63,300 nucleotides of DNA from an uncultured beta proteobacterium (GTDB lineage Bacteria > Pseudomonadota > Gammaproteobacteria > Burkholderiales > Burkholderiaceae_C). The stretch covers positions 1-63,300 of the forward strand of contig CAINUX010000001.1 in assembly GCA_903853895.1 (NCBI GenBank), read 5' to 3'. The notes under the pieces were generated by a model. The model was not told where the DNA came from. It searched no databases and worked only from the letters and a program-made list of their open reading frames with translations. Both the position numbers and the translations under genes were made by a program. Shown in pieces: positions 8,197 to 23,777 of the stretch; position 1 is the first letter of the stretch, and every line of letters starts with the position of its first letter.

Positions 8197-8490
8197 GGTG
8201 TCTGCCTCGATAACGCTCACAAACAGACGGCGTCCCTCTTCTTTTTAGCCATTTGGCGGCCAGAAAACATTGCGGTAGATCAAGGGGCTCGCTCTGATCG
8301 GCTTGGCACCCCGTAAATCCGTTTGATCAGATCGAAACCCGCGCCGACAGTGCACCAAATCGCGTGTGATCACTCGCGCGACCGGTAACCAAATCACCAG
8401 TTGATGCAGGTGCAAGCCGACAGTCAAACGTCTGCGCACTGCCGCGCGCCTTAGCTAGCCATGGACAAAAGGTTATTTTCAGAGGGGCCG

Positions 8491-9225
8491 CTAACCCCGA
8501 AGACTGGCAATGGTTTCTCGCAGGTCCGCCGCCCAGGCGCGCCGGTCGCGTCCTTGCGCCCGCTCGGGCGTCCCAAACTGCACCACGGCCTGCACGTTGC
8601 GCGCGCGCAGCGTGCGCCACAGCGATTGCCACAGGGTGTCATCGCCCACATAGCACGGGGCAAAACTGATCGCACCGGTCTGTCCGTCCATGAACTGCAA
8701 GGCCACCGGCTGCACCGGCGCATCGGCCGAGATGGCGGCCTGTAGCAAGTTGGCATGAAACGGCAACAGAGCTGAGCCATCGCCGGTCGTACCTTCCGGA
8801 AAAATGGCCAATACATCGCCGTCACGCAGGCACTGCGCCATCTGATGGACCACGCGCATGGCATCGCGGCGGGATTCACGGGTGATGTACAGCGTGTCGG
8901 CGGCATTTGCCAGCGTGGACACCAGAGGCCATCGGGCGATCTCGTCCTTGGAGACAAAGCGGCAATGGCGGGTCGCGTGCACCACGACTATGTCGATCCA
9001 GGAAATATGGTTGGCCGCCAGCAGCATGGGGCCAGCCACAGGTGGCGTACCCTTAACTACTAATTTAATAGCAATACAGTCAAGCATTTCGAGGGCCCAG
9101 ACCTGAACCCGTGCATGCCTTTGCTCAGGCGCCAGGCGCGGAAAGACCGTGAGTATGGTCCAAACACCACCCAGGATGTGCATTGCTACGGCGGCCAAGC
9201 GCCAGCAGGCAACGATTCGGCTCAA
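8491..9225 (-). CDS. 1-acyl-glycerol-3-phosphate acyltransferase (PlsC family)
   Basis: 244 residues with the lysophospholipid acyltransferase motifs: NHISWID (H-X4-D catalytic pair, about residues 92-98), FVSKDEIARWP, and FPEGTTGDG. It would transfer an acyl chain to lysophosphatidic acid at the inner membrane; an N-terminal hydrophobic segment supports membrane attachment. The only in-frame start after the pyrX stop, other than internal Met, is TTG 9225, with GGATGGGG upstream. It is the last gene of the algH-ruvX-pyrR-pyrB-pyrX-plsC run. Residues about 43-57 are encoded by repeat copy B (9056-9100), so the element has been absorbed into the reading frame ahead of the catalytic block. Confidence 0.88.
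   Translation of the reverse strand: MSRIVACWRLAAVAMHILGGVWTILTVFPRLAPEQRHARVQVWALEMLDCIAIKLVVKGTPPVAGPMLLAANHISWIDIVVVHATRHCRFVSKDEIARWPLVSTLANAADTLYITRESRRDAMRVVHQMAQCLRDGDVLAIFPEGTTGDGSALLPFHANLLQAAISADAPVQPVALQFMDGQTGAISFAPCYVGDDTLWQSLWRTLRARNVQAVVQFGTPERAQGRDRRAWAADLRETIASLRG
9056..9100 (+). repeat. interspersed repeat, copy B, inside the plsC-type gene
   Basis: ACTACTAATTTAATAGC begins at 9056 and CGAGGGCCCAG at 9090, the standard 34-nt register. It lies entirely within the acyltransferase gene; read on the minus strand it encodes a stretch containing CIAIKLV, in the same frame as copy C. Confidence 0.7.
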
Positions 9226-9267
9226 CGCTGTACCCCATCCCGAGCGCGTTCCAACCTGGCCACCGAC

Positions 9268-10569
9268 TCAGGCACGGTATGCAACATGCCCGCCCACCAA
9301 AGTGGTACGTACTCGCCCGGGGAGTTCGTAACCCCCAAACGGCGTATGGTGGCCCTGGCTGCGTAGGGCTGAGGCTTCGACAGTCCAGGCGGCATTCGGG
9401 TCAAAGACACAGATATCCGCTACCCCTCCCACGAACAGGCGCCCAGCGCTATCCGCCAAGGGCCCCAGCGCCAACCCGGCCACTGACGCCGGCCGGTGGG
9501 TCACCACGCCCAAGGCTTGGTGCAGGGGTATTCCGCTGTCCTGTGCCCACTTGTACGCCAGGCAGAGCAGCAATTCCAGGCCCGTGGCACCCGGCTCGGC
9601 CTCCGCAAATGGGAGCGCCTTGGCGTCTTCGTCCACCGGCGTGTGGTCCGATACCAGCGCGTCAATCGTGCCGTCGGCCAGACCGGCGCGCAGGGCGTCA
9701 CGGTCGCGCTGCTGGCGCAGCGGCGGGTTCAGGCGCATACGGCTGTCGAAGTAGCCCATGTCCACATCGGTCAGGTGCAGGGAGTTGATGCTCACATCGC
9801 AGGTTATCGGTAGGCCCTCCGCCTTGGCCTGGCGCACCAGCGCCACGCCCGCCGCGCTGCTCAGGCGGCACAGGTGCACGCGTGCTTGCGTAGCGCGCAC
9901 CAGCTCGAAAATAGTGTGCAGTGCAATGGTCTCGGCCGCCACCGGTACGCCACTCAAACCCATCCGAGTGGCCAATGGGCCGCTGGCCGCCACCCCCTTG
10001 CCCAGGTGCAGTTCCTGCGGGCGCAGCCACACCGTGTAGCCAAAGGTACTGGCATATTGCAAGGCGCGCAGCATGACCTGGGTGTTGGCCAAAGGAACTT
10101 CAGCCTGGCTAAAACCAATGCAGCCGGCTTGGGTCAGGTGCAGCATCTCGGTGAGCACCTCGCCCTCCAGGTTGCGGGTCAGCGCACCCAGCGGGAACAG
10201 ACGGGCCAGCTTCAGCAACTCGGCGCGGTGGCGCAGCATCTCGACCAGACCGGCTTCGTCCAGCACCGGTTCGGTATCGGGTGGGCAGATCACGCTTGTC
10301 ACGCCACCAGCCACTGCGGCCTCCATTTCGGAAGCCAGCATGCCCGCGTGCTCCTGGCCTGGTTCGCGCAGGCGCACCGCCAGATCGACCAGGCCCGGCA
10401 TCACGAGGCAGCCGGTGGCGTCGATGGTGGTATCGGGTGCGAAGTCAGATGATATGTTTTTGATAGCAACAATCTCAGATCCGACGAGGGCTAGATCGGC
10501 ATTCTCGTCATAGCCACTGGCGGGGTCGATGACCTGGCCGCCTTTGATCAGTGTTTTCTTTGTCATCAT
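9268..10569 (-). CDS. pyrX: dihydroorotase-like protein without metal ligands (PyrX/PyrC')
   Basis: 433 residues with the class I dihydroorotase fold. Catalytic residues are missing: the metal-binding H-x-H after PGLVDL is Ala-Val-Arg (residues 64-66, LAVRLREPG), the usual GFSDDG Asp region reads GFSQAE, the later HAED His reads RPQE, and HICHVS reads HLCRLS. The SDHTP loop is retained. Such inactive paralogues (PyrX/PyrC' of Pseudomonas) are known to be structural partners of aspartate carbamoyltransferase. Here the start overlaps the pyrB stop by 4 bases, so the two chains are probably made in equal amounts. An active dihydroorotase must be encoded elsewhere. Residues 26-40 are encoded by repeat copy C. 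Confidence 0.9.
   Translation of the reverse strand: MMTKKTLIKGGQVIDPASGYDENADLALVGSEIVAIKNISSDFAPDTTIDATGCLVMPGLVDLAVRLREPGQEHAGMLASEMEAAVAGGVTSVICPPDTEPVLDEAGLVEMLRHRAELLKLARLFPLGALTRNLEGEVLTEMLHLTQAGCIGFSQAEVPLANTQVMLRALQYASTFGYTVWLRPQELHLGKGVAASGPLATRMGLSGVPVAAETIALHTIFELVRATQARVHLCRLSSAAGVALVRQAKAEGLPITCDVSINSLHLTDVDMGYFDSRMRLNPPLRQQRDRDALRAGLADGTIDALVSDHTPVDEDAKALPFAEAEPGATGLELLLCLAYKWAQDSGIPLHQALGVVTHRPASVAGLALGPLADSAGRLFVGGVADICVFDPNAAWTVEASALRSQGHHTPFGGYELPGRVRTTLVGGHVAYRA
10451..10494 (+). repeat. interspersed repeat, copy C, inside pyrX
   Basis: GATATGTTTTTGATAGC begins at 10451 and CGAGGGCTAG at 10485 (34-nt register). It encodes pyrX residues 26-40, between the N-terminal beta sandwich and the barrel, where extra residues are tolerable. 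Read on the minus strand it gives IVAIKNI, the same frame as copy B. Confidence 0.75.
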
Positions 10570-11546
10570 TTGCTGCCTCGGGAATCAGCCTCGTTGCCGG
10601 ACACTATGCTCATAACGGCCATGCGCACAGCGATGCCGAAGGTTACCTGCGGCAGGATTACGCTTTGCTTGCCATCGACTACCGCGGAGTCGATCTCGAC
10701 CCCGCGGTTGATCGGACCGGGGTGCATGACGATGGCGTCCGGCTTGGCCAGCAGCAGCTTTTCTGGGGTCAGGCCGTAGCTCTTGAAGAACTCGTGCATC
10801 GAGGGCAGCAACGCGCCACTCATGCGTTCGTTTTGCAGGCGCAGCATGATGATGACGTCGCAGTCTCTGATGCCCTCTTCCAGTGTGTGGCAGACCCGCA
10901 CGCCCATTTGTGCCAGATCCGATGGCACCAGGGTCTTGGGGCCGACCACGCGCACCTCGGCACAGCCCAAGGTAGTCAATGCATGGATGTCGGAGCGTGC
11001 AACGCGCGAGTGAAGCACGTCGCCAACGATGGCCACGGTGAGGTTGGAGAAATCTTTCTTGAAGTGCCGGATGGTGAACATGTCCAGCAAGCCCTGTGTG
11101 GGGTGGGCGTGGCGGCCGTCACCGGCGTTGATCACGTGCACATGGGGCGCCACATGCTGGGCGATCAGGTAGGGCGCGCCGGATTCGCTGTGGCGCACCA
11201 CGAACATGTCGGCGGCCATGGCACTGAGGTTTGCGATCGTGTCCAGCAGCGACTCGCCCTTGGAGGCCGAGGAGCGCGCGATGTCCAGGTTGATCACGTC
11301 GGCCGACAGGCGCTTGGCCGCGATCTCGAAGGTGGTGCGGGTGCGGGTCGAATTCTCGAAGAACAGGTTAAACACGCTCTTGCCGCGCAACAGCGGGACC
11401 TTCTTCACCTCGCGGTCGTTGACCGAGACGAAGTTGGCCGCGGTGTCCAGGATGTGGGTCAGTATGCTCTTGGGCAGGCCTTCGACCGACAACAGGTGCA
11501 CCAGTTCGCCGTGCTGGTTGAGTTGGGGGTTGCGTTTGTAGAGCAT
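10566..11546 (-). CDS. pyrB: aspartate carbamoyltransferase catalytic chain
   Basis: 326 residues catalysing carbamoyl phosphate + L-aspartate to N-carbamoyl-L-aspartate, the committed step of pyrimidine synthesis. The carbamoyl-phosphate loop [13 protein letters not shown] (about residues 65-77), the swinging SxSKGES segment, HPTQGLLD and the aspartate-binding MLRLQNER / HPGPINRG segments are all present. The length is slightly above the E. coli chain, as expected for enzymes that assemble with a PyrX dihydroorotase homologue and not with PyrI. It starts 1 base after the pyrR stop and its own stop overlaps the pyrX start (ATGA), implying translational coupling through the operon. Confidence 0.97.
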   Translation of the reverse strand: MLYKRNPQLNQHGELVHLLSVEGLPKSILTHILDTAANFVSVNDREVKKVPLLRGKSVFNLFFENSTRTRTTFEIAAKRLSADVINLDIARSSASKGESLLDTIANLSAMAADMFVVRHSESGAPYLIAQHVAPHVHVINAGDGRHAHPTQGLLDMFTIRHFKKDFSNLTVAIVGDVLHSRVARSDIHALTTLGCAEVRVVGPKTLVPSDLAQMGVRVCHTLEEGIRDCDVIIMLRLQNERMSGALLPSMHEFFKSYGLTPEKLLLAKPDAIVMHPGPINRGVEIDSAVVDGKQSVILPQVTFGIAVRMAVMSIVSGNEADSRGSK

Positions 11547-11547
11547 G

Positions 11548-12045
11548 TCAGACGTCTTTCACATCAAAACTGAAGACGCCTGCTTCGCTACGCGCCAGGG
11601 CCAAGGATTGGTTTGCCGCGAGCGTGACGCGGGCCGCAGCAAAGTCGGCCTGCACTGGCAGCTCGCGCCCACCGCGGTCCACCAGAACGGCCAGTTTCAC
11701 GCTGGCCGGGCGGCCATAGTCAAACAGTTCGTTGATGACAGCGCGCAGCGTGCGCCCGGTGTAGAGCACGTCGTCCAGGATCAGGATATCGGCGCCATTC
11801 ACATCAAACGGCAGCACGGTCTGGCCGCCACTCGACAAGCCGCGCTGGGCAAAGTCATCGCGGTGCATGGCCGATGAAATCTTGCCGGCTTGGCCCGGCA
11901 GATGCATGTCCTTTTGCAGTCGCTCGGCCAGCCATGCGCCACCCGACGTGATCCCTACCAGGCGGGTATTCGTCGAACCAATCAGTTGTACGCCCCGTAG
12001 CAATTCACGGTACAGCGCCTCCGCGTCCAGTGCCAATGTACTCAC
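11548..12045 (-). CDS. pyrR: PyrR: pyrimidine regulator / uracil phosphoribosyltransferase
   Basis: 165 residues of the type I phosphoribosyltransferase fold. The PRPP loop is [17 protein letters not shown] (about residues 90-106), and [16 protein letters not shown] and [14 protein letters not shown] complete the family pattern. PyrR binds UMP/PRPP and in Gram-positive bacteria controls pyr mRNA attenuation, besides having UPRTase activity. In Burkholderiales it stands at this operon position, but I see no attenuator-like leader before it: ruvX overlaps its start by 4 bases. A regulatory role here is therefore unproven. Confidence 0.95.
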   Translation of the reverse strand: MSTLALDAEALYRELLRGVQLIGSTNTRLVGITSGGAWLAERLQKDMHLPGQAGKISSAMHRDDFAQRGLSSGGQTVLPFDVNGADILILDDVLYTGRTLRAVINELFDYGRPASVKLAVLVDRGGRELPVQADFAAARVTLAANQSLALARSEAGVFSFDVKDV

Positions 12046-12470
12046 GGCAAACTCCTCAAAAACTGTTCCAAAATAATGCAGGCCGAAGCGGCGTCGGCGT
12101 CTTTGGCACCTGAGGACAACGCCTCTGTTGTGCTGTAGCGTTCGTCCACTTCAAACACGGGGAGCTTGAATCGCCCATGCAACTGGCGGCCAAATTTCTG
12201 GGCCCGTGCCGTGTTCTCGTGGGGCGCGCCATCGGGGTGGTAAGGCACACCAATGACCAGCGCGTCCGGTTGCCACTCTTTGAGGTGTTTTTCGATCAAC
12301 GCAAAACGGGCATCGCCTTCGGCCTTAACCGAGCCGACCGGCTGGGCGGTGCGCAACAGACGGTTGCCGACGGCAACGCCAGTTCGTTTCATTCCAAAAT
12401 CAATCGCCAGGAAGGTATTCAATGCGGCCGACACCGGCATCGCTTGTGTGGTGGCTGGCACCTCACTCAC
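12042..12470 (-). CDS. ruvX: RuvX/YqgF Holliday-junction resolvase family nuclease
   Basis: 142 residues with an RNase H-like fold. The first catalytic Asp is in FLAIDFGMKRTGVAVG (about residues 20-35), followed by VIGVPYHPDG, the conserved FEVDERYSTTEA with the second acidic pair, and a C-terminal Asp in AKDADAASACIILEQFL. Members are proposed Holliday-junction resolvases and, in E. coli, act in pre-16S rRNA 5' end processing. The 15-residue N-terminal extension before the fold is unconserved. It overlaps pyrR by 4 bases and follows algH by 58 bases. Confidence 0.94.
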   Translation of the reverse strand: MSEVPATTQAMPVSAALNTFLAIDFGMKRTGVAVGNRLLRTAQPVGSVKAEGDARFALIEKHLKEWQPDALVIGVPYHPDGAPHENTARAQKFGRQLHGRFKLPVFEVDERYSTTEALSSGAKDADAASACIILEQFLRSLP

Positions 12471-12528
12471 TGGGTAACCTCCGTGCTGCGCACTGCACAG
12501 CGAGCGCCTTCGGGCGGCCGGGCGACGC

Positions 12529-13128
12529 TCATGCGTGGCCCACCTGTGACGAAATCATCCAGGCCTGCAGGCCCAGCAAGGCCAGCGCCTTGTCGTAACG
12601 CTCTTCAACCGGGGTGTCAAAAATGACAGTCTGGTCGGCATCGACGGTCAGCCAGCTGTTTTCGCCCAACTCCGTTTCCAGTTGGCCTTCGCCCCAGGCC
12701 GAATAGCCCAGCGACACCAGCACGCGACGGGGACCCGAGCCGCTGGATAGGGCTTCGAGCACATCCTTGGAGGTGGTCATCTCCAGGCCGCCAGGAATGG
12801 CCATGGTGGACGCATACAAAGCCTGTTCCGGCTGGTCATCGGCCGGAAAGACCGACTCGTGCAACACGAAACCCCGTTCAATCTGCACTGGTCCGCCCTG
12901 GAACACGGGCGTGTCGGTCAGGTCCTGGCGCTTCAGCGGCAGGTCGACCTTGCCGAACAAGGCCGCCATTTTGAGATCTGCGGGTTTGTTGATGACCAGG
13001 CCCAACGCGCCGCGTGCAGTGTGCTCACAGACATACACGACGCTTTTGGAAAAAATTGCATCTTCCAGTCCGGGCATTGCAATCAGGAAGTGATTCGTGA
13101 GGTTGATGGGTGCAGAATCGCCGGACAT
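12529..13128 (-). CDS. YqgE/AlgH family protein
   Basis: 199 residues of the DUF179/AlgH family, recognised by NLTNHFLIAMPGL at the N-terminus, VVYVCEHTARGALGLVINKP, the FQGGPV motif and YSAWGEGQLETEL. Function is unsettled; in Pseudomonas AlgH affects alginate regulation, and the structure suggests a small-molecule or redox role. It heads the minus-strand operon with ruvX and the pyr genes, an arrangement conserved across beta- and gammaproteobacteria. Its start is 21 bp from the divergent photolyase start, so the two promoters must overlap or lie inside neighbouring sequence. Confidence 0.93.
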   Translation of the reverse strand: MSGDSAPINLTNHFLIAMPGLEDAIFSKSVVYVCEHTARGALGLVINKPADLKMAALFGKVDLPLKRQDLTDTPVFQGGPVQIERGFVLHESVFPADDQPEQALYASTMAIPGGLEMTTSKDVLEALSSGSGPRRVLVSLGYSAWGEGQLETELGENSWLTVDADQTVIFDTPVEERYDKALALLGLQAWMISSQVGHA

Positions 13129-13149
13129 TCATTGATTTTAACGGCTGCC

Positions 13150-14615
13150 ATGCGAAAAGAATTTGACACGGGTCTGGTATGGTTTCGCCGGGACCTGCGC
13201 GCACACGACAACACGGCTCTGAGTGCGGCCCTGCAACGCTGCTCCCGGGTGCATTGCGTGTTTATTTTTGACCGCGCGATCCTGGACGAGCTGCCCCGCG
13301 CGGACCGCCGAGTGGAGTTCATCCGGGAAGCGCTGGTCGAGTTGGACGCCAATTTGCGATTGATGGCAGGCAAACCGCTGGCAGGGCTCATCGTTCAGCA
13401 CGGCTTCGCAACGGATTGCATTCCCCAACTAGCGTGTGCGCTGGGCGCACAGGCGGTTTTTGCGGCCCACGACTACGAACCCCTGTCCATCGCGCGCGAC
13501 ACCGCGGTCAACAACACTATGGTCGCCCATGGCACGACACTTATCACCGTCAAAGACCATGTGATTTTTGAGCGCCGGGAGGTATTGACGCAGACCGGCA
13601 AGCCTTATGGGGTCTTCACCCCCTACAAGCGTGCCTGGCTGGCCCGGCTGGGCGATACGCCGCCCTCGCAGCATGCCTATGAGCCCGACGCGCAGACATT
13701 GGCCGAGCGCCCAACGGCTTATGTCGAAGCGGTTCCGTCATTGAGCAGCATGGGCTTTTCAGCCACAAATCTTCATGCCCTGGGCATTGGCGGAGGAGCC
13801 CAAAGGGCGAGTCTGTTGGTGGACGACTTTTGGGAGCGCATGGACCAGTATGAGGAAACGCGCAACTTCCCTTCAGTCAAAGGCCCCAGCTATCTCAGTG
13901 TGCATTTGCGCTTCGGTACCGTCTCGATCCGTCAATTGGTGTCGCTCGCCTTGCAACGACATCTGGACGGCAGCGCTGGCGCGTCCGTCTGGTTGGGGGA
14001 ACTGGTATGGCGGGACTTCTACTTTCAGGTGTTGGCCAACTTCCCCTTTGTGGCAGACGGTGCGTTCAAACCCGAATACAACCAGATCGTGTGGGAACAC
14101 GGTGCGCACGCCGAGACACTGTATGCGGCCTGGTGCCAGGGTAAAACCGGCTACCCACTAGTTGATGCGGCCATGGCCCAACTGAACCAGACGGGTTACA
14201 TGCACAACCGGCTGCGCATGGTGGCCGGCAGTTTTCTGGTCAAGCACCTGGGGATCGACTGGCGCTGGGGCGAGCGCTATTTTGCAGAGAAGCTCAACGA
14301 CTTTGACCTGTCGGCGAACAATGGGGGCTGGCAATGGGTCAGTTCCAGCGGCTGCGATGCCCAGCCCTACTTTCGCATTTTCAACCCGATCAGCCAGAGC
14401 GAGAAGTTCGACGCGCAAGGCAAGTTCATCAAGCGCTACGTGCCACAACTTGCAGGGCTGGATGCGAGTCTGATTCACGCTCCGTGGCGTGCCAAACCGA
14501 TTGATTTGTCCGCCGCCGGAGTGACTCTCGGGCACAACTACCCCATGCCTATCGTTGACCATGCCCAAGCAAGAGCGCAGACACTGGAACGCTACGCGGT
14601 GGTCCGCAAAGGCCT

Positions 14616-14643
<28 letters not shown>
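13150..14643 (+). CDS. phrB: deoxyribodipyrimidine photolyase (class I CPD photolyase)
   Basis: 497 residues from ATG 13150; the frame is open further upstream, but that part is only antisense to algH. The N-terminal antenna-pigment domain begins TGLVWFRRDLRAHDNTAL. The C-terminal FAD domain carries RNFPSVKGPSYLSVHLRFGTVS, GELVWRDFYFQVL, MHNRLRMVAGSFLVKHL and NNGGWQWVSSSGCDAQPYFRIFNP, typical of light-driven cyclobutane-dimer repair enzymes and not of cryptochromes. The last 28 bp overlap the 3' end of chpA, transcribed from the other strand: the coding ends are interlocked, so neither gene has a terminator between them. Confidence 0.96.
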
Positions 14644-20513
<5,870 letters not shown>

Positions 20514-20567
20514 GGGTTCGGGCTCTCCTGGGATCTCTGTTCTGAATGGACGCTCGGAGGTCCGCTA

Positions 20568-22847
20568 TCAGCTGATTTTGAAACGCGAAACCGACTGGCG
20601 CAGCTCTTCTGCCATGCGAGAGAGTTCACGCACCTGGGTCGCAGTGACCCGTGTACCTTCTCCAGTCTGCTCGGTTACCGCAAAAATGTGCTGAATATTG
20701 TCGGCCACCACGTTAGCCAGACCGGCTTCACGAGACGCTGAACTGGAAATCTGCTCAATCAAGTCGGCAACCTGGCGTGACACGCGGTCAATCTCGGTCA
20801 GCGCAGTACCCGCGTTGTCGGACAGTTTGGCTCCTTCAACCACACCCTGCGTAGAACGCTCCATAGCGCCGATCGCGTCCTGTGTGTCAGTCTGAATCGC
20901 CTTCACCAGCGCAGAGATTTGGCGCGTTGCATCGGCCGAACGCTCAGCCAGTCGCTGCACCTCTTCCGCAACCACGGAGAAGCCACGGCCCGCTTCACCG
21001 GCGGACGCCGCTTGGATAGCGGCATTCAACGCCAAAACGTTGGTCTGTTCGGTAATGTCCGAGATCAGCTCGGTAATTTCACCAATCTCCTGCGACGACT
21101 CTCCCAGCCGCTTGATGCGTTTGGAGGTTTCCTGGATCTGGTCGCGAATCGAATTCATACCGCCGATGGCGTCCTGCACCGCCTTTAGGCCCGACTCTGC
21201 GGCCAACAATGACTGGCGAGCTACAGTGGCAGACTCCTGCGCCTGCACAGACACTTCGTTAATACGTCCTGCCATATCCACAACGGATCGGCCCGTTTCC
21301 CGAATTTCGTGCAACTGCTCGTTAGAAGCCGCCAGCAGCTCGGTGGACGTAGCATCCACGTCGGCCGTAGTTTGCGCAACCCGGGACGCAGTGCTTTGCA
21401 CGTTGGACACCAAGGATCGCAACTCTTCCACCGTGTAGTTCACCGAGTCGGCGATGGCTCCGGTAATGTCTTCGGTAACCGTGGCCTCTTGCGTCAAATC
21501 GCCTTCAGCCACTGTTTGCAGTTCATTCATCAGGCGCAAAATAGCGGCCTGATTGGCGTCATTGACGCGTTTGGCTTCGTGTTCCTGACGCTCGGCTTCA
21601 ACGCGCTGGTCTTCAGCAACCACCTGGCGCCGACGGCTGTCTTGGAGCTGCACGTAGGACAATCCACCCGCACAAGCCAAAGCAAAAGCAGCTGCCAGCA
21701 CCAGCACCGCAAAGGCCGCACCTCCGATACCGGTCTGGCCCGACAACTCGGTTTGAACTTCTTCGAGGTTGCGACGCAAAGGCTCGCTGTCCGCAATAAT
21801 TGCGTCCTGCGCTTCACGGGCAGACACCAGGCCTTGCAAGTTGCCCAAGATGGCACTGGCCTGCACCCGAGTCTCTTCGTACATCTTGATCAACGCATCC
21901 AGCTGTTCACGCGTTCCAGCATCTTTGGAAGCCGTCAAACGCAGTTCCTGGCTACCCGACAGTAGACCCTGTGAAATTTCCTTAAAAGTATTCAAGTCCT
22001 TGCCCAACAGGAAAACAGCCTCCGGACTCACGCCTTCAGCCGTCAAGAACTCATTCGAAGATTTTCCAATCCGCTGGGTCAACATCACCAACTGACCCAC
22101 CGCGGAAATCTCCACCGAGGGCGCGTTCTGTTGCAGCTTCATCGCCAGAATGGCTTCAGCAATTTCCAGCAAATCGGAAGACTGCCGATTGATCAGGCGC
22201 AGCGCCGAACCGATCTGGGTAAGAATTTTTTGCTGCCCCATAACAGCCTTGGCGCTCTTCTCGGCACGGTCCACCAAGGGCATGATCTTTTCCAGCTCAT
22301 GCGCATAGGCATCACCGAGAGATTTCAATTTCAATGCATCATCACCGGACTGCAAGCCCCGGGTCGTTTTGGACAATACATCCGCACTATCCGACACGTC
22401 CGGGAAGGCCTGGGCACTACCCACCACCGCCTGTGACACTGATTTTGCAAGCCGCTGCGACTGCATTAGCGCCTGACCGGTAGCTCCCAGTTGCTGCGCT
22501 ACTTTGTCAGATTGATTGAGCGCGAAGACCGTGACCGCACCCAACACCAAGAGCGAAGCGCCTCCCAGAAAAAACAGCGTCCGCTGTTGTTGCACCACCG
22601 TTCGACTTCCCAAGCCGGGAATAGAGACCAAATCGCCGGTATCCGCTTTCGGCGCATTCACTTCTATATCCGCCTCTTTCAATGGCGGACCGAACTTTAT
22701 CGCGGCAGGAACCTCGTCCTCCTGAACCGTCTCTCCACCCACCGCGCTTGATGAGTCTTCTGGCATGGCCAGACTCAGGCGGGAATCCAGCTCGGACTCC
22801 GACGTTTTTTTGGCAAAAATGTTTTTAAATTTATCGACGACGGACAT
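20568..22847 (-). CDS. pilJ: PilJ: type IV pilus methyl-accepting chemotaxis protein
   Basis: 759 residues. Two membrane segments (about 90-112, TLFFLGGASLLVLGAVTVFAL, and about 375-396, FAVLVLAAAFALACAGGL) frame a periplasmic part with repeated PilJ-type helical modules (LMQSQRLAKSVSQ and LVMLTQRIGKSSNEFL). Then follow a HAMP-like linker and a cytoplasmic signalling helix bundle whose conserved tip reads EVQRLAERSADATRQISALVK. PilJ is the receptor that feeds the PilI/ChpA complex. The cytoplasmic N-terminal extension of about 85 residues is long and polar. It lies 21 bp downstream of pilI. Confidence 0.95.
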   Translation of the reverse strand: MSVVDKFKNIFAKKTSESELDSRLSLAMPEDSSSAVGGETVQEDEVPAAIKFGPPLKEADIEVNAPKADTGDLVSIPGLGSRTVVQQQRTLFFLGGASLLVLGAVTVFALNQSDKVAQQLGATGQALMQSQRLAKSVSQAVVGSAQAFPDVSDSADVLSKTTRGLQSGDDALKLKSLGDAYAHELEKIMPLVDRAEKSAKAVMGQQKILTQIGSALRLINRQSSDLLEIAEAILAMKLQQNAPSVEISAVGQLVMLTQRIGKSSNEFLTAEGVSPEAVFLLGKDLNTFKEISQGLLSGSQELRLTASKDAGTREQLDALIKMYEETRVQASAILGNLQGLVSAREAQDAIIADSEPLRRNLEEVQTELSGQTGIGGAAFAVLVLAAAFALACAGGLSYVQLQDSRRRQVVAEDQRVEAERQEHEAKRVNDANQAAILRLMNELQTVAEGDLTQEATVTEDITGAIADSVNYTVEELRSLVSNVQSTASRVAQTTADVDATSTELLAASNEQLHEIRETGRSVVDMAGRINEVSVQAQESATVARQSLLAAESGLKAVQDAIGGMNSIRDQIQETSKRIKRLGESSQEIGEITELISDITEQTNVLALNAAIQAASAGEAGRGFSVVAEEVQRLAERSADATRQISALVKAIQTDTQDAIGAMERSTQGVVEGAKLSDNAGTALTEIDRVSRQVADLIEQISSSASREAGLANVVADNIQHIFAVTEQTGEGTRVTATQVRELSRMAEELRQSVSRFKIS

Positions 22848-22868
22848 GGTAAAGCCTTACGGAGAGGT

Positions 22869-23399
22869 CTAAGCGCTGATGCTCAAAAATTGGGGGGTTT
22901 GGGACAAGATACGCAAATCGATTTCCTGCCACTGCTCACCGGCAGCGTCCAGGAATTGGTTACCAAAGTAAGGCGGAGCGCCTGCATCCGCAGGTGACGA
23001 CGAAGCGAACGCATCCGCGCCACGCAGACCCAACAAGCCATCGACCTGAAGCGCACAGTTCACCTCAAGTGCAACATTGAGGGTCACCACGCTGGGTTCT
23101 TGCGCTGCAGGCTCAGTGCGCAATGTGCCCGTGTCGACGGAAATAAAGCCGGCAAGGTCAACTACCCCATACAGGCCGCCGCGGATATTGATGACCCCCC
23201 GAAACCAGTCCCGCGCATAGGGCACAGACTGTAAACTGGTCAAAGGAAAAATTTCACCGGACTGGCCCAAGGGGAACAGGAGATTCTTGCCGCCAACCCG
23301 CAGGGCAAGCCACGCCACCGACATCCCTTCCAGACGGGCTGCCTGTAGACGACTAGCGAGCCGGGCCTGGAGTTCTCTAAGTGCTTCGCGATTTGCCAT
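22869..23399 (-). CDS. pilI: PilI: CheW-like adaptor
   Basis: 176 residues with one CheW domain. Recognisable blocks are WLALRVGGKNLLFPLGQSGEIFPLTSLQSVPYARDWFRGVINIRGGLYGVVDL and the terminal DLRILSQTPQFLSISA. It couples the receptor PilJ to the kinase ChpA. The loop around residues 75-100 (GFISVDTGTLRTEPAAQEPSV) is variable. It sits between pilH (12 bp upstream) and pilJ in the operon; ATG 23399 is the only sensible start. Confidence 0.93.
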   Translation of the reverse strand: MANREALRELQARLASRLQAARLEGMSVAWLALRVGGKNLLFPLGQSGEIFPLTSLQSVPYARDWFRGVINIRGGLYGVVDLAGFISVDTGTLRTEPAAQEPSVVTLNVALEVNCALQVDGLLGLRGADAFASSSPADAGAPPYFGNQFLDAAGEQWQEIDLRILSQTPQFLSISA

Positions 23400-23411
23400 G
23401 GGATCAGAAAA

Positions 23412-23777
23412 TCAGCCCAATGCCTTGATCTTGGCAAATAGCTCGGCAGCATCCACCGGCTTGGTAATGTAGTCGCGCGCTCCTTGGCGCATACCCCAGA
23501 CGCGGTCTGTCTCCAGATTCTTGCTGGTGCAGATGAAAATCGGAATATCGGTGTATTCTGGCGTGCGATTGATAGCACGGGTCAGCTGAAAGCCGTTCTG
23601 GCCTGGCATTACGACATCCATCAAAATCAGATCCGGCTTTTCTTCGGTCAATCGCTTAAAAGCTTCGTCTGCATTTTCTGCCGAACGCACGACAAAACCG
23701 TTCTTTTGCAGCAGATCCGTCAGGAACATGATCTCCGTTTTTGAATCGTCAACGATGAGTACTTTATTTATTGCCAT
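23412..23777 (-). CDS. pilH: PilH: single-domain response regulator
   Basis: 121-residue receiver domain: acidic pair in VLIVDDSKTE (residues 7-16), phospho-acceptor Asp in LILMDVVMPGQNG (near residue 51), Thr in FICTSKN, and Lys in YITKPVDAAEL. GGAG lies 7 bases before ATG 23777, favoured over the TTG one codon upstream. In the Pil-Chp system PilH is one of two CheY-like outputs and tunes pilus retraction and cAMP signalling. Its ATG shares one base with the pilG stop (TGATG), so the two are translationally coupled. Confidence 0.94.
   Translation of the reverse strand: MAINKVLIVDDSKTEIMFLTDLLQKNGFVVRSAENADEAFKRLTEEKPDLILMDVVMPGQNGFQLTRAINRTPEYTDIPIFICTSKNLETDRVWGMRQGARDYITKPVDAAELFAKIKALG

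Noticed and set aside
12859..13149. 97-codon N-terminal extension of the photolyase frame
   Set aside because: It is antisense to the conserved algH 5' half, and homologous photolyases begin at the residues after ATG 13150.
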